A stretch of DNA of 64,000 bases, taken from Streptomyces violaceusniger Tu 4113 (lineage in GTDB: Bacteria; Actinomycetota; Actinomycetes; Streptomycetales; Streptomycetaceae). The stretch covers positions 4,154,001 to 4,218,000 of the forward strand of contig NC_015957.1 of assembly GCF_000147815.2 (NCBI RefSeq), given 5' to 3'. Shown piece after piece: positions 46,335 to 54,535 of the stretch (the stretch's first letter is position 1; every line of letters begins with the position of its first letter). Both the position numbers and the translations under genes were made by a program. A model generated the notes under the pieces. It was not told the DNA's origin, searched no databases, and was given only the letters and a program-made list of their open reading frames with translations.

Positions 46335-46369
46335 CTCCTCGAAATGCGACGATATATGCGTTCGAGGAG
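46335..46369. promoter_or_regulatory. Perfect inverted repeat after the MmcQ/YjbR gene
   Basis: CTCCTCGAA (46335-46343) and TTCGAGGAG (46361-46369) pair exactly around a 17-nt AT-rich loop containing ATGCG twice. It could be a terminator for the upstream gene or an operator for the small gene at 46469; AT-rich DNA with a possible TATAGACT -10 follows. Confidence 0.5.
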
Positions 46370-46468
46370 ATAACCGACACGGGTGAAAGTATAGACTTTT
46401 CCCGGTAATCGGAGTGCTGTCTTCCGCTGCGCGGGGTTCCCTGGAGGGGGATCAGCGAGGGAGGCCGC

Positions 46469-47035
46469 ATGGTGCACGGCCGCAGAACGAACCGCCCCGC
46501 GGTGTGCGGCGGCCCGTGCGCGGCCGCCGTCCTTCTGCTGCTGGCGGTCACGTTGCTGCATGCCGTGCTGGCCCTGGGGGTCGTCCGCGACTCGCCGTCC
46601 ACCGGGCCGGACCAGTGCGCGGCCGGGCCTCCGAACCCGAACCCGGCCCCGGCCCCGGCCCCGGCTACGTCCGGTGACGCCGGTGCTCCCGCCTCGGCCC
46701 CGGGCCTCCTCGCGTCCGCCCCCGCGGGCGCTCCCGGCGTCCCAGCGCCTGTTCCGGTGGCGCCGGAGACCGAGGACGAGCGCTCCCCCGCATCGGCGTC
46801 GGCCACGCTCTTCGCCCGGGACGGTGCCGGGCATCCGGCCCGGCATGCCGGGCGGGTGGTCCACGGCGCCTCGTTCGGCGCCCATCGATCCCTCTCGACG
46901 TCCCTCGGCCCCCTCGTGCTCGTCGCGGTCCGCGGTCGCCCCGCCGACCCCGCGCCGGGCGTCGGCGCGTTCGCCGCCGGAGGCGACATCCCGGCCGATC
47001 GGCTCTCCTCGCGGTCCGTCGTCCTGCGCTGCTGA
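46469..47035 (+). CDS. Small exported or membrane-anchored Pro/Ala-rich protein (hypothetical)
   Basis: 188 residues with a strong ribosome site (GAGGGAGG). A single hydrophobic segment near residues 18-38 (AAAVLLLLAVTLLHAVLALGVV) after a basic start suggests a signal anchor. The remainder is Pro/Ala/Gly-rich low-complexity sequence, and the final residue is Cys (VVLRC). Not a recognised family. Coding status rests on the start site and spacing. Confidence 0.55.
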   Translation: MVHGRRTNRPAVCGGPCAAAVLLLLAVTLLHAVLALGVVRDSPSTGPDQCAAGPPNPNPAPAPAPATSGDAGAPASAPGLLASAPAGAPGVPAPVPVAPETEDERSPASASATLFARDGAGHPARHAGRVVHGASFGAHRSLSTSLGPLVLVAVRGRPADPAPGVGAFAAGGDIPADRLSSRSVVLRC

Positions 47036-47146
47036 CCGGGCCCGGGCACGTCCGCCATCCCGATTCCGCGGCTGCCGCGCGGATCCCGGATGCGGTGTGC
47101 CCTGCCCGCTCAGCCACCGGACGTCCGAGACCGCAGGAGTATCCGC

Positions 47147-47488
47147 ATGCCCATCGATGTCTATGCCGCCATGCGCGCGATGATGCGCGCAGAAGCCACC
47201 CGGCGCCCCGTCACCCCGCAAGCCAGGACCACCGATCCGTCGCCGCCCCCGGCCGATCCGGCCGCTCCCGATCCGGCGGACGCCACCGCTCGGGACGTGG
47301 CCGAGGCCGTGCCGGCTCCGTCGGCCGTACCGGCCCCGACGTCCGTACCGGCTCCATCGGCTGCACCGCGCCCGGTCCGCCGGTCCCGCCCGGCCCGGTA
47401 TCTGTCGCGCTGCCGTGCCGTGCTGCGCGCCGTACGCCACACCGTGTCGTCCTGCATCACCGGGCGCGCGTCACGACAGGGCCGGTGA
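47147..47488 (+). CDS. Small basic, Pro/Ala-rich protein (hypothetical)
   Basis: 113 residues with an excellent ribosome site (CAGGAG eight nt upstream). N-terminus PIDVYAAMRAMMRAEATRR is an amphipathic helix, followed by an Ala/Pro-rich linker with PAPSAVPAPTSVPAPSA repeats, and a very basic C-terminus with two Cys. Not recognised. It may be cotranscribed with the gene ending at 47035. Confidence 0.5.
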   Translation: MPIDVYAAMRAMMRAEATRRPVTPQARTTDPSPPPADPAAPDPADATARDVAEAVPAPSAVPAPTSVPAPSAAPRPVRRSRPARYLSRCRAVLRAVRHTVSSCITGRASRQGR

Positions 47489-47532
47489 CCGGCCGCGGAG
47501 GGAGAGGAGCCGGAACCACGGGTGCCGGGAGG

Positions 47533-49947
47533 TCACACCGGTCCGTCGTTCCGTCCGCCCTCCGGTGAATCCCCGCCGAGAAGCAAACGCTCGCGCTGCG
47601 CCACGGCCCAGGCGTAGCCGGGATTCAGCTCCACCGCACGGTCCAGATCCGCCAGCGCCTCCGCGCGTCTGCCCAGGGCCTCGTTGGCCATCGCGCGGCT
47701 CCCCAGGGCCCAGGCGTAGCCGGCGTCGAGGGCCAGCGCCCGGTCGTACGCCGCGATGGCCTCCTCGTAGCGGCCCGCGAAGCGGTGGACATCGCCGCGC
47801 TCGCCCAGCGTTCCCGGGACGCCCGGCTCCAGCGCCTCCGCCCGGTCCAGGTCGTCCAGTGCGCCCGCCGCGTCCCCCAGGGTGCTGCGGACCCGGGCCC
47901 GCCGGACCAGCGCCCAGGTGTAGTCGCCGTGTCGCTCGATGGCCCGGTCGAAGTCCGCCAGAGCCTCCTGGATCCGGCCGAGCGCCATCATGGTCTGGCC
48001 GCGGCTGCCCAGGGCCACATGGTCCGCCGGATCGGCCTCGACCACCGGGTCGAGCCGGGCCAGCGCCTCCTCGTACCGGCCCGCCCGGCGGCAGGTCTCC
48101 CCGCGCTCCCGCTGAACCCAGATCGAGCCGGGCTCCAGCGCCTCCACGCCGTCCAGCGCGTCCATCGCCGCGGTGAAGTCCCCGGTCGCCCGGTGGACCA
48201 CGGCGCGCCCGAAGTGTGCGCGGACGTTCCCGGGGGCCAGCTCGATCGCCCGGCGGAAGTCCTCCAGCGCCCCGTCGTACTCCTCGACCGACCGGCGGTG
48301 CCACCCCCGTACGACGAGCGCCGCGACCCGGTCGGCGGCGTCCAGCCCGGCCCGCGCCAGCAGCAGTCCCAGCGCCTCGATACCACGCCGCCGTTCGTCC
48401 GTCAGCGCCTCCACCAGGCGCCGCCCCCAGGTGCGCACCGCGTCCGAGTCGGCGTCCTCGCCCGCCTCGACCAGGGTGGACGCCCAGCGCCGGGCCACCG
48501 CCGGTCCCGCGTCGCAGGCGTCGATCCCGTCCCGCAGCGCTCCGGGCAGCGCCGCCGACGGCCGTGCGCACAGCAGGTGGTACCACTCCTCCAGACGCGG
48601 TCCGCTCCAGCCGTCCAGTCGCCACCCGTCGCGTGCGTCGAGCCCCCCGGCGGCCGCCTCCCGCCACCCGGCGAAGGTCTCCGCCAGCCGGGTGTGCGCC
48701 GCACTCCACCGCTGCGGTGAGGTGGTCCGCTGAAGCCGCAGCATCGGGGCGCGGACCACATCGTGGTAGCGGGCCGCCCCGTTACGGTCGCCGATGAACG
48801 GCAGCGACCGCAGCCAGCCGAACAGCTCGGCTCCGTCCTCGTCCACCGCCGCCCTGAAGACGTCCTCGTTCAGCCGCCGGGGCAGCGCGCCCGCCAGGGC
48901 GGCGGAGCGGCGCACCGGATCGCGCTCCCACTTCAGGAACCGGTCGACGGCGGTGGCACTGGGGTCGTCCAGGTCGCCGCTGGTTCCGGGGTTCTCGGCG
49001 AGGGTGGACACCAGGACCGGCAGCCGGCCGGAGAGCCGCAGCACCTCGCGCACCACCGGCTCATCGGTGATCCCCTTGGCGGTGAGCAACTGCCGGGCCT
49101 CCGCGTCGGTGAACGGCTCAAGCGGCAGTTCCGCGACCACATCGGCCAGGTCGCCCCAGCGGCCGGGGTCCGGGCGGGTCTGCCCGGCCAGCACCAGTAC
49201 GGTGTTGGCGGGGAGGGTGCCAAGGCGTTCGCTGGTCAGCAGGGTGCGCAGCCAGGGGTCGAGCAGCGGGCCGAGGCGCTCGTAGGTGTCGAAGAGCAGC
49301 ACCAGCCACGGCACCGCCGCTGCCGCCTCCGACAACTCCCCGACCAGCAGCGGGGTCAGCGCCTCCACCGGGTCCAGCACGAGCTGGACGTCCTTGTGGT
49401 CGCGGAACCGCGAGCTGAGCGCCGCCCGCAGCCGGTCGGTGCCCTCGGCGAGCGGCACCGGGTCGACGGCGCCCGCCAGCGCCCCGACACCCGGCACCAG
49501 GCCGAGGCCGGTGAGCCCGGCTCGCGCGGCGACCAGGCTGCCGGTGCTGGGCCCGGGCCGCTCGCCCTCAGCCGGTACCGACTCCGCCTCATGGCGGCGC
49601 TGCCGATACGTGGCGAGCCGCCGGTCGAAGGCCGTTAACCCCCGCCCCTGGCGGGCGAATTGCTCACTGATCGCGGCCATCGCCTCGGGGACGGAGCCCG
49701 CCGCCTCGTCGACGCGGGCGGTGAGCGCGCCGTACTCCTGGCGGGCGGTCTGTTCCAGCCGGCGCATCAGCCAGGTCTTGCCCACGCCCGCGTGGCCGTG
49801 CACATGGAAGACGAAGCGATGCCGCCCGTCCTCCGGCGGCAGCCCGAAGTTGTCCCGGAACGCGTCCAGTTCCCGCTGCCGCCCCACGAATCCGGCGTTC
49901 CTGCGCCGCTGAATCAGCTCCTGCATCGACGGCCGTCCCCGCCCCAT
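47533..49947 (-). CDS. STAND-type ATPase with C-terminal TPR repeats
   Basis: 804 residues. GFVGRQRELDAF near the start introduces the NTPase; Walker A is HGHAGVGKTW (51-58) and the Walker B region WLVLLFDTYERLG. A winged-helix-like segment (RRLNEDVFRAAVDEDG) follows. From about residue 540 to the end there are at least six tetratricopeptide repeats (YDGALEDFRRAIELAPGN; YEEAIAAYDRALALDAGYAWA; RAEALADLDRAVELNPGYAWA). STAND proteins are ligand-triggered molecular switches in signalling or defence. GGAGGAGGGGG precedes the ATG. No effector domain is visible at either end. Confidence 0.88.
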   Translation of the reverse strand: MGRGRPSMQELIQRRRNAGFVGRQRELDAFRDNFGLPPEDGRHRFVFHVHGHAGVGKTWLMRRLEQTARQEYGALTARVDEAAGSVPEAMAAISEQFARQGRGLTAFDRRLATYRQRRHEAESVPAEGERPGPSTGSLVAARAGLTGLGLVPGVGALAGAVDPVPLAEGTDRLRAALSSRFRDHKDVQLVLDPVEALTPLLVGELSEAAAAVPWLVLLFDTYERLGPLLDPWLRTLLTSERLGTLPANTVLVLAGQTRPDPGRWGDLADVVAELPLEPFTDAEARQLLTAKGITDEPVVREVLRLSGRLPVLVSTLAENPGTSGDLDDPSATAVDRFLKWERDPVRRSAALAGALPRRLNEDVFRAAVDEDGAELFGWLRSLPFIGDRNGAARYHDVVRAPMLRLQRTTSPQRWSAAHTRLAETFAGWREAAAGGLDARDGWRLDGWSGPRLEEWYHLLCARPSAALPGALRDGIDACDAGPAVARRWASTLVEAGEDADSDAVRTWGRRLVEALTDERRRGIEALGLLLARAGLDAADRVAALVVRGWHRRSVEEYDGALEDFRRAIELAPGNVRAHFGRAVVHRATGDFTAAMDALDGVEALEPGSIWVQRERGETCRRAGRYEEALARLDPVVEADPADHVALGSRGQTMMALGRIQEALADFDRAIERHGDYTWALVRRARVRSTLGDAAGALDDLDRAEALEPGVPGTLGERGDVHRFAGRYEEAIAAYDRALALDAGYAWALGSRAMANEALGRRAEALADLDRAVELNPGYAWAVAQRERLLLGGDSPEGGRNDGPV

Positions 49948-50014
49948 CGGCCCCCTCCTCCGGTCCCGGCCCAGTCTGCCAGTACGATCAGCCCACAGGC
50001 TTATTGCGTACGAT

Positions 50015-50566
50015 ATGCAGGTGCTCAGCTATCGCATCAGAACCGCGACCCCCGATGACCTCGACGCCGTCCGCAGCGTGATGCTCGACACCGTCTACCG
50101 CGACTTCGGAACCGGCTATGTGCCACGCTGGCACGCCGACATCATCGATCCCGCCGCCGCGTATCTGAACGGCGCGCGCCACACCCTGCTGGTGGCGGTG
50201 GACGAGAGCGACGGGGCGGTCGTGGCGACCGCCGCGCTCGACTCCCGGGGTCCGGCCCATCCGCCCAACCCGTCGTGGCTGGCAGCGCGTTACCCGTCAG
50301 GGGAGACCGCCCAGTTGCGCCGGGTCTATGTGCGATCCGAGCATCGACGCAATGGGCTGGCCCGGCGGCTGGTGCATGCGCTGCTGGACTTCGCCGTGGC
50401 GGACGGCGGCTATCGAGCGGTCTATCTGCACACCGATCCGGGGGTGGCGGGCGCCGAGCCGTTCTGGCGGTCCATGGGGAAGGTCGTCTGCGATGAGCGG
50501 GAGGCACCCGGGGGCGGTCAGGGGGTCGTCCACTTCGAGGTCCCCATGGGGCCAGGGATGCCGTGA
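50015..50566 (+). CDS. GNAT-family N-acetyltransferase
   Basis: 183 residues. GNAT core: RTATPDDLDAVRSVML, LRRVYVRSEHRRNGLARRLVHALL (the acetyl-CoA binding Q/RxxGxG/A type loop), YRAVYLHTDPGVAGAEPFWRSMG. Substrate unknown. There is no Shine-Dalgarno; a TACGAT (50008-50013) lies just before the start and would place transcription at the GTG of codon 3 (50021), so translation could be leaderless. It is divergent from the STAND gene. Confidence 0.9.
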   Translation: MQVLSYRIRTATPDDLDAVRSVMLDTVYRDFGTGYVPRWHADIIDPAAAYLNGARHTLLVAVDESDGAVVATAALDSRGPAHPPNPSWLAARYPSGETAQLRRVYVRSEHRRNGLARRLVHALLDFAVADGGYRAVYLHTDPGVAGAEPFWRSMGKVVCDEREAPGGGQGVVHFEVPMGPGMP

Positions 50567-50571
50567 GTTGA

Positions 50572-50586
50572 TGGAAATGATTATCA
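50572..50586. promoter_or_regulatory. Zur box
   Basis: TGGAAATGATTATCA matches the actinobacterial zinc-uptake-regulator palindrome TGAAAATGATTTTCA at 13 of 15 positions. It lies between the GNAT stop (50566) and the substrate-binding protein start (50640), where it can repress the importer operon when zinc is plentiful. Confidence 0.72.
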
Positions 50587-50639
50587 TGTAGCGTTCCTGC
50601 TGTTCTGCCGTCCCGCGCAGCCCCTGGAGAACCACGCCC

Positions 50640-52211
50640 ATGCACTCTGTCCGCCGCCGGTGGGCCGCCGCGCTGCTGCTCGTCCCGCTGCTCACCGGGT
50701 GTTTCGCGGCCCGCGACGGTTCGCCCTACGACGCCGGGGCCGGTGCGGGCGGCGGACGCCTCCGGGTCGCCATGGCCTTCCCGCCCGCCGAGCGCTTCTC
50801 CCCGTACGGCGCCGACGCCACTCTGCTCAGCCGGCTCGGGGTCACCGAGGGGCTGACCCGGCTGGACGGCAACGGTGGCGCGGTGCCCGCCCTCGCGGAG
50901 TCCTGGACCCGGGAGAGCGGCGGCGGCTGGGTGTTCACCCTGCGCGAGGCGCGGTTCCAGGACGGCACCGAGGTCACCCCGGCGGCGGTGGCGGGCGCCC
51001 TCACCCATGCCACCCACGCCGATCCCGCGCCCGCCGCGCTCACCGGGGTCACGCTCACCGCCGAGGCGGTGGGGGAGCGGCGGGTCCGGGTCACCACCGC
51101 CACCGCCGACTCCGCCTTGCCCCTGCGACTGTCCAGCCCGAGCCTGGCCATCCTCTCGCCCAAGGCGTATCGCACGAAGGCCGGTACGGGGACGGCTGGT
51201 ACGGATGAGTCCGCTTCGGCGGAGCCGCGTTCGGACACGGCGGACGGGAAACCGGCCGTCGATCCGGCCGGCACCGCCACCGGCCCCTTCACCCTGGCCA
51301 GGACGAGCGGCGCCACCCGCGCCACCCTCCACCGCTTCGACGACTACTGGGGCGGCCTCGCCCACGCCTCCGGTCTCGATGTCCGCTTCATAGCCGACGG
51401 TACGGCCCGCACCAACGCGCTGCGCAGCGGCGAGGTGGACATCGCCGAGGCGGTCCCGGTCTCCCAGGCGGCCACCCTCGACCGGCCGACCGTCCGCGAG
51501 GTGCCCACCGCCCGCACCACCGCCCTCTTCCTCAACACCCGTTCCGGCCCCTTCGCCGACCCCGCCGTCCGCGCCGCCGCCCGCGAAGCCGTCGACGCCT
51601 CCGCCCTCGCCGAGGACGTCTACGAGGGGCATGCCGACACCGGCCGCGGCCTGTTCGGCCCGGCCCTCACCTGGGCCGCGGGCGAGCGCCCCCGGCCATC
51701 CGGCCGCCCCGCCGCCAAGCGTGCCGGGGACACCGCGCTCACCCTCGCCACCTACGACAACCGGCCCGAGCTGCCCGAGGTCGCCCAGGTGCTGCAACAG
51801 CAGCTACGCAAGGCCGGGTTCAGCGTGAAGCTGGAGGTGCGGGAGTACTCCCGGCTCGAAAGCGACGCCCTGGCCGGGAAGTTCGACGCCGTGGTGGCCG
51901 CACGTAACACCATGCTCGACACCGGCGACCCGGTCTCCTATCTCGCCGACGACTTCACCTGCGACGGCGGCTACAACCTGGCCCGGGTGTGCGACAAGGC
52001 CGTGGACCGCGCGGTCGCCGAGGCAGGGTCCCGTGCCGACGACGCCGCGCGCCATCGCGCCGCCCTGGCCGCGCAGACCGCCGTGCTGCGCACGGACGGG
52101 GTCGTCCCGCTGGTCCACCAGCGGATCATCCACGGCGTCGGCGCCTCGGTGCGGGGTGTGATCCTCGATCCGTACGAGCGCACGCTCGTCGGCACCGGTA
52201 CGCGACGTTGA
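50640..52211 (+). CDS. ABC transporter substrate-binding lipoprotein, peptide/nickel type, Zur-associated
   Basis: 523 residues. Signal peptide with lipobox LLTGC places the protein on the outer face of the membrane. The body is a family 5 extracellular solute-binding protein: GLTRLDGNGGAVPALAESW, WVFTLREARFQDGTEVT, GTGPFTL-like ATGPFTLARTSG, RTNALRSGEVDIAEAVP and FLNTRSGPFADPAVRAAARE. This family binds peptides, nickel or metallophores. The Zur box upstream suggests a zinc-related ligand such as a zincophore or metal-peptide complex. The stop overlaps the permease start. GGAG precedes the ATG. Confidence 0.93.
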   Translation: MHSVRRRWAAALLLVPLLTGCFAARDGSPYDAGAGAGGGRLRVAMAFPPAERFSPYGADATLLSRLGVTEGLTRLDGNGGAVPALAESWTRESGGGWVFTLREARFQDGTEVTPAAVAGALTHATHADPAPAALTGVTLTAEAVGERRVRVTTATADSALPLRLSSPSLAILSPKAYRTKAGTGTAGTDESASAEPRSDTADGKPAVDPAGTATGPFTLARTSGATRATLHRFDDYWGGLAHASGLDVRFIADGTARTNALRSGEVDIAEAVPVSQAATLDRPTVREVPTARTTALFLNTRSGPFADPAVRAAAREAVDASALAEDVYEGHADTGRGLFGPALTWAAGERPRPSGRPAAKRAGDTALTLATYDNRPELPEVAQVLQQQLRKAGFSVKLEVREYSRLESDALAGKFDAVVAARNTMLDTGDPVSYLADDFTCDGGYNLARVCDKAVDRAVAEAGSRADDAARHRAALAAQTAVLRTDGVVPLVHQRIIHGVGASVRGVILDPYERTLVGTGTRR

Positions 52212-54115
52212 GCGGCACGCGGACCAGGGCGCGGTCCACCGGGCCGAGTACGGGTCGGTCGACCGGCCCGAGCGCGGGCGGGCGATGCACCGGGCCGGGC
52301 GCGGGTCGGTCCACCCGGCTCAGCGCCGTGCGGTTCACCGGCCTGAGCGCCGGGCAGTCCACCGGCCTGAGCGCGCTGTGGCGCCTCGTGCTCGCCGGGG
52401 CGTTGCTGTGCGGCATCGGGCTGCTGCCCTGGCTGTCCCGCACCGACCCCGCCCGTACCGTCCTCAAGGCGCGCGAGGCCGACCGCGAGCCCAGCCCCGA
52501 GCTTCTGGAGCCCCTGCGCTCCCAACTCGGCCTCGATGCTGGGCCGTTGACGCTGCTCGGCCGATGGCTCGCCGGACTGCCCCACGGCGACGCGGGCCGG
52601 TCCTGGATCTCGGGGACGGCCGTGGCCCCCTCGGTCGCCGAGGCGCTCGGCGTCTCGCTGCTGCTCATGGGCGGGGCGCTGGTGGTCGCGGCGGTCACCG
52701 CGGGCGCGGTGTGCGGGCGCACCCTGTGGCTCGGGCCGAGGCGGCGGGCCGCCCGGCGCGGGGCCGGTGCGGGAAGCGGCGGCGCGCTGTTCGCCGCGCT
52801 GCCCGAGTTCCTGCTGGCGTCCGTGCTGGCCGCCGTGGTCGGGGTGCGGCTCGGCTGGCTGCCCGCGGTCGGCTGGTACGGGCCGCGGTGGACGGTGCTG
52901 CCCTCGCTCGCCCTCGGCCTGCCCGCGGGCGCCCTGCTGGGCCGGGTCCTGGACGACGCCCTGCCCGGCGCGTTCGCGGAACCCTGGGCCCGGGCCGCCG
53001 CCGCACGCGGGCTGCCCGCCCGGCGGATCGCCCGCCACGCACTGCGGCGTGCCGTGCCCGGAGTGCTGCCGAACATCGGGCTGTTCGTGGTCGGGCTCAC
53101 CGGCGGGGCGGTCGCCGTCGAGCAGGTCTTCGACATCCCCGGGCTCGGCCGGCTCACCCTGCAGGCGGCCATCGCCCAGGATCTGCCGGTGCTTCAGGCG
53201 GGCACCCTCGTCCTCGTCCTGCTCGCGGCCGTCGCCGGAGGTCTCGCCCGGCTCGCGGCCCGGCTGCTGCTCGGGCCCGCGCTGCGCGACGGGGCGCTGC
53301 TCTCGCTCCACCGGCCGTCCGCGCCGTCCGCCCGTTCCATTCCGCTGCTCTACGGCGCGCTCCTGCTCGCCGTCGTGGCGCTCGGTGCCCTCCGGGACCC
53401 GCTGGCCGTGGATACCGCCGCCCGGCTCACCTCCCCGTCCTGGGCGCATCCGTTCGGCACCGACGCGCTGGGCCGCGATCTGCTGGCCCGGGTGGGGCAC
53501 GGCGCGCTGTCCACGCTCGCGCTCGCGGTGGCGGTGAGCGCCGCCGCACTGGTGGCGGGGGTGCTGCTCGGCCTGGTGCCCCGGCTGTCCGGCGGACTCG
53601 TCGAGACCGTGAACGCGGTGCCGCCCGTGCTCGCCGGGCTCCTGATCGCCGGAGCGGCCGGCCGCGGCCCGTACACCCCCGCGCTCGCCGTGGCCGCCGT
53701 CGCCTGGGCGCCGCTGGCCGCGCACACCTCCGCCCTGCTGCGGCAGCAGCGCGCCGCCACGCATCTTGCCGCCACCCGCGCACTGGGCGCCTCCCGCCGC
53801 CATCTGCTGCGCCGCCACCTCCTGCCCGCGGTCCTGCCCCCGGTCATCCGGCACGCCCTGCTGCGCCTGCCGGCCGCGGCGCTCGCCCTGGCCTCGCTGG
53901 GCTTCCTCGGCCTGGGCGCGCAGCCGCCGTCCCCGGAGTGGGGGCGGCTGCTGGCCGAGAACCACCCCTACGCCGAGCGCGCCCCGTGGACGGTCCTCGC
54001 CCCCGCCGCCGCGCTGGCCCTCCTCGGCGTCCTGGCGGTGACGGCGTCCGGCGGGGTGCGGTGGCCCCGCCGCCGCCTCCGCATCGACGACGGCCCGGGG
54101 CCCGGCGGAGACTGA
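52208..54115 (+). CDS. Fused double ABC permease (DppB-DppC type)
   Basis: About 635 residues from a TTG at 52208 overlapping the upstream stop (TTGA). After an N-terminal run of degenerate octapeptides of the type STGLSAGQ (residues about 9-58) there are two binding-protein-dependent permease domains: the first with the coupling loop EPWARAAAARGLPARRIARHALRRA, the second with PFGTDALGRDLLARV and HLAATRALGASRRHLLRRHLLP. Normally DppB and DppC are separate proteins. No ATPase gene follows; instead there is a deletion-like scar and an aldehyde dehydrogenase remnant, so the ATPase is encoded elsewhere or lost. Confidence 0.88.
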   Translation: MSGTRTRARSTGPSTGRSTGPSAGGRCTGPGAGRSTRLSAVRFTGLSAGQSTGLSALWRLVLAGALLCGIGLLPWLSRTDPARTVLKAREADREPSPELLEPLRSQLGLDAGPLTLLGRWLAGLPHGDAGRSWISGTAVAPSVAEALGVSLLLMGGALVVAAVTAGAVCGRTLWLGPRRRAARRGAGAGSGGALFAALPEFLLASVLAAVVGVRLGWLPAVGWYGPRWTVLPSLALGLPAGALLGRVLDDALPGAFAEPWARAAAARGLPARRIARHALRRAVPGVLPNIGLFVVGLTGGAVAVEQVFDIPGLGRLTLQAAIAQDLPVLQAGTLVLVLLAAVAGGLARLAARLLLGPALRDGALLSLHRPSAPSARSIPLLYGALLLAVVALGALRDPLAVDTAARLTSPSWAHPFGTDALGRDLLARVGHGALSTLALAVAVSAAALVAGVLLGLVPRLSGGLVETVNAVPPVLAGLLIAGAAGRGPYTPALAVAAVAWAPLAAHTSALLRQQRAATHLAATRALGASRRHLLRRHLLPAVLPPVIRHALLRLPAAALALASLGFLGLGAQPPSPEWGRLLAENHPYAERAPWTVLAPAAALALLGVLAVTASGGVRWPRRRLRIDDGPGPGGD

Positions 54116-54145
54116 CGTCCCGGCCCGGCGGAGACTGACGTCCCG
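54100..54145 (+). repeat. Perfect 23-bp tandem duplication at the permease 3' end
   Basis: The 23 nt at 54100-54122, which include the permease stop codon, are repeated exactly at 54123-54145. The aldehyde dehydrogenase remnant starts immediately after. The arrangement looks like a rearrangement scar. Confidence 0.9.
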
Positions 54146-54148
54146 CCA

Positions 54149-54430
54149 TGGTGAGACGATCGGGCCGTGGCCCTGGCCAACGCCAGCGACCACGGCCTGA
54201 CCTGCGGCATCATCACCGACAACGGGACCCATGGGCTCAAGGTCGCCCGCCGTATCCGGACCGGCATCGTGCACATCAACGACCAGTCGGTGGCGGACGA
54301 GCCACAGGCCCGTTCGGTGGCATCAAACAGTCGGGGTACGGGCGGTTCGGCGGCCGCTGAGGCATCGAGGCGTTCAGCGACACCCGGTGGATCACCCTCG
54401 CCACCCGCACCCGCACTACCCCTTCCAGCG
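54149..54430 (+). pseudogene. Remnant of an aldehyde dehydrogenase (C-terminal end only)
   Basis: Reading frame by frame: DDRAVALANASDHGLTCGI, then VARRIRTGIVHINDQSVADEPQA, then after a one-base loss PFGGIKQSGYGRFGGR, then a stop in place of Ala, then GIEAFSDTRWITLA, and after another shift PHYPFQRLRG. All are consecutive pieces of the last roughly 90 residues of NAD(P)-dependent aldehyde dehydrogenases. The catalytic Cys and Glu parts are gone. With two frameshifts, a nonsense codon and no 5' part, it is nonfunctional. Confidence 0.88.
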
Positions 54431-54448
54431 GCTGCGCGGCCCCTCGGC

Positions 54449-54535
54449 CCATCCCGGGGACTCAGCCCATCCCGGGGACTCAGCCCGTCCCCGGGACGCA
54501 ACTCAGCCCAGGGATTCAGCTCATCCCGGGGATGA
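54449..54535. repeat. CCCGGGGACTCAGCC-type short tandem repeats
   Basis: About four imperfect copies of an 18-20 nt unit containing ATCCCGGGGACTCAGCCC, running into the last codons of the FAD oxidoreductase gene on the other strand. Probably slippage within decaying DNA; the self-complementary CCCGGG cores could also help terminate transcription. Confidence 0.7.

Noticed and set aside
45974..47440. 488-codon minus-strand open frame
   Set aside because: Antisense to the MmcQ/YjbR gene and the two small genes; Arg/Gly-rich with no family features.
51971..54274. 767-codon minus-strand open frame
   Set aside because: Antisense to the binding protein and fused permease; composition typical of shadow frames.
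54148..54535. Open frames over the aldehyde dehydrogenase remnant as small genes
   Set aside because: The dehydrogenase similarity jumps between frames, showing decay rather than a functional small protein.
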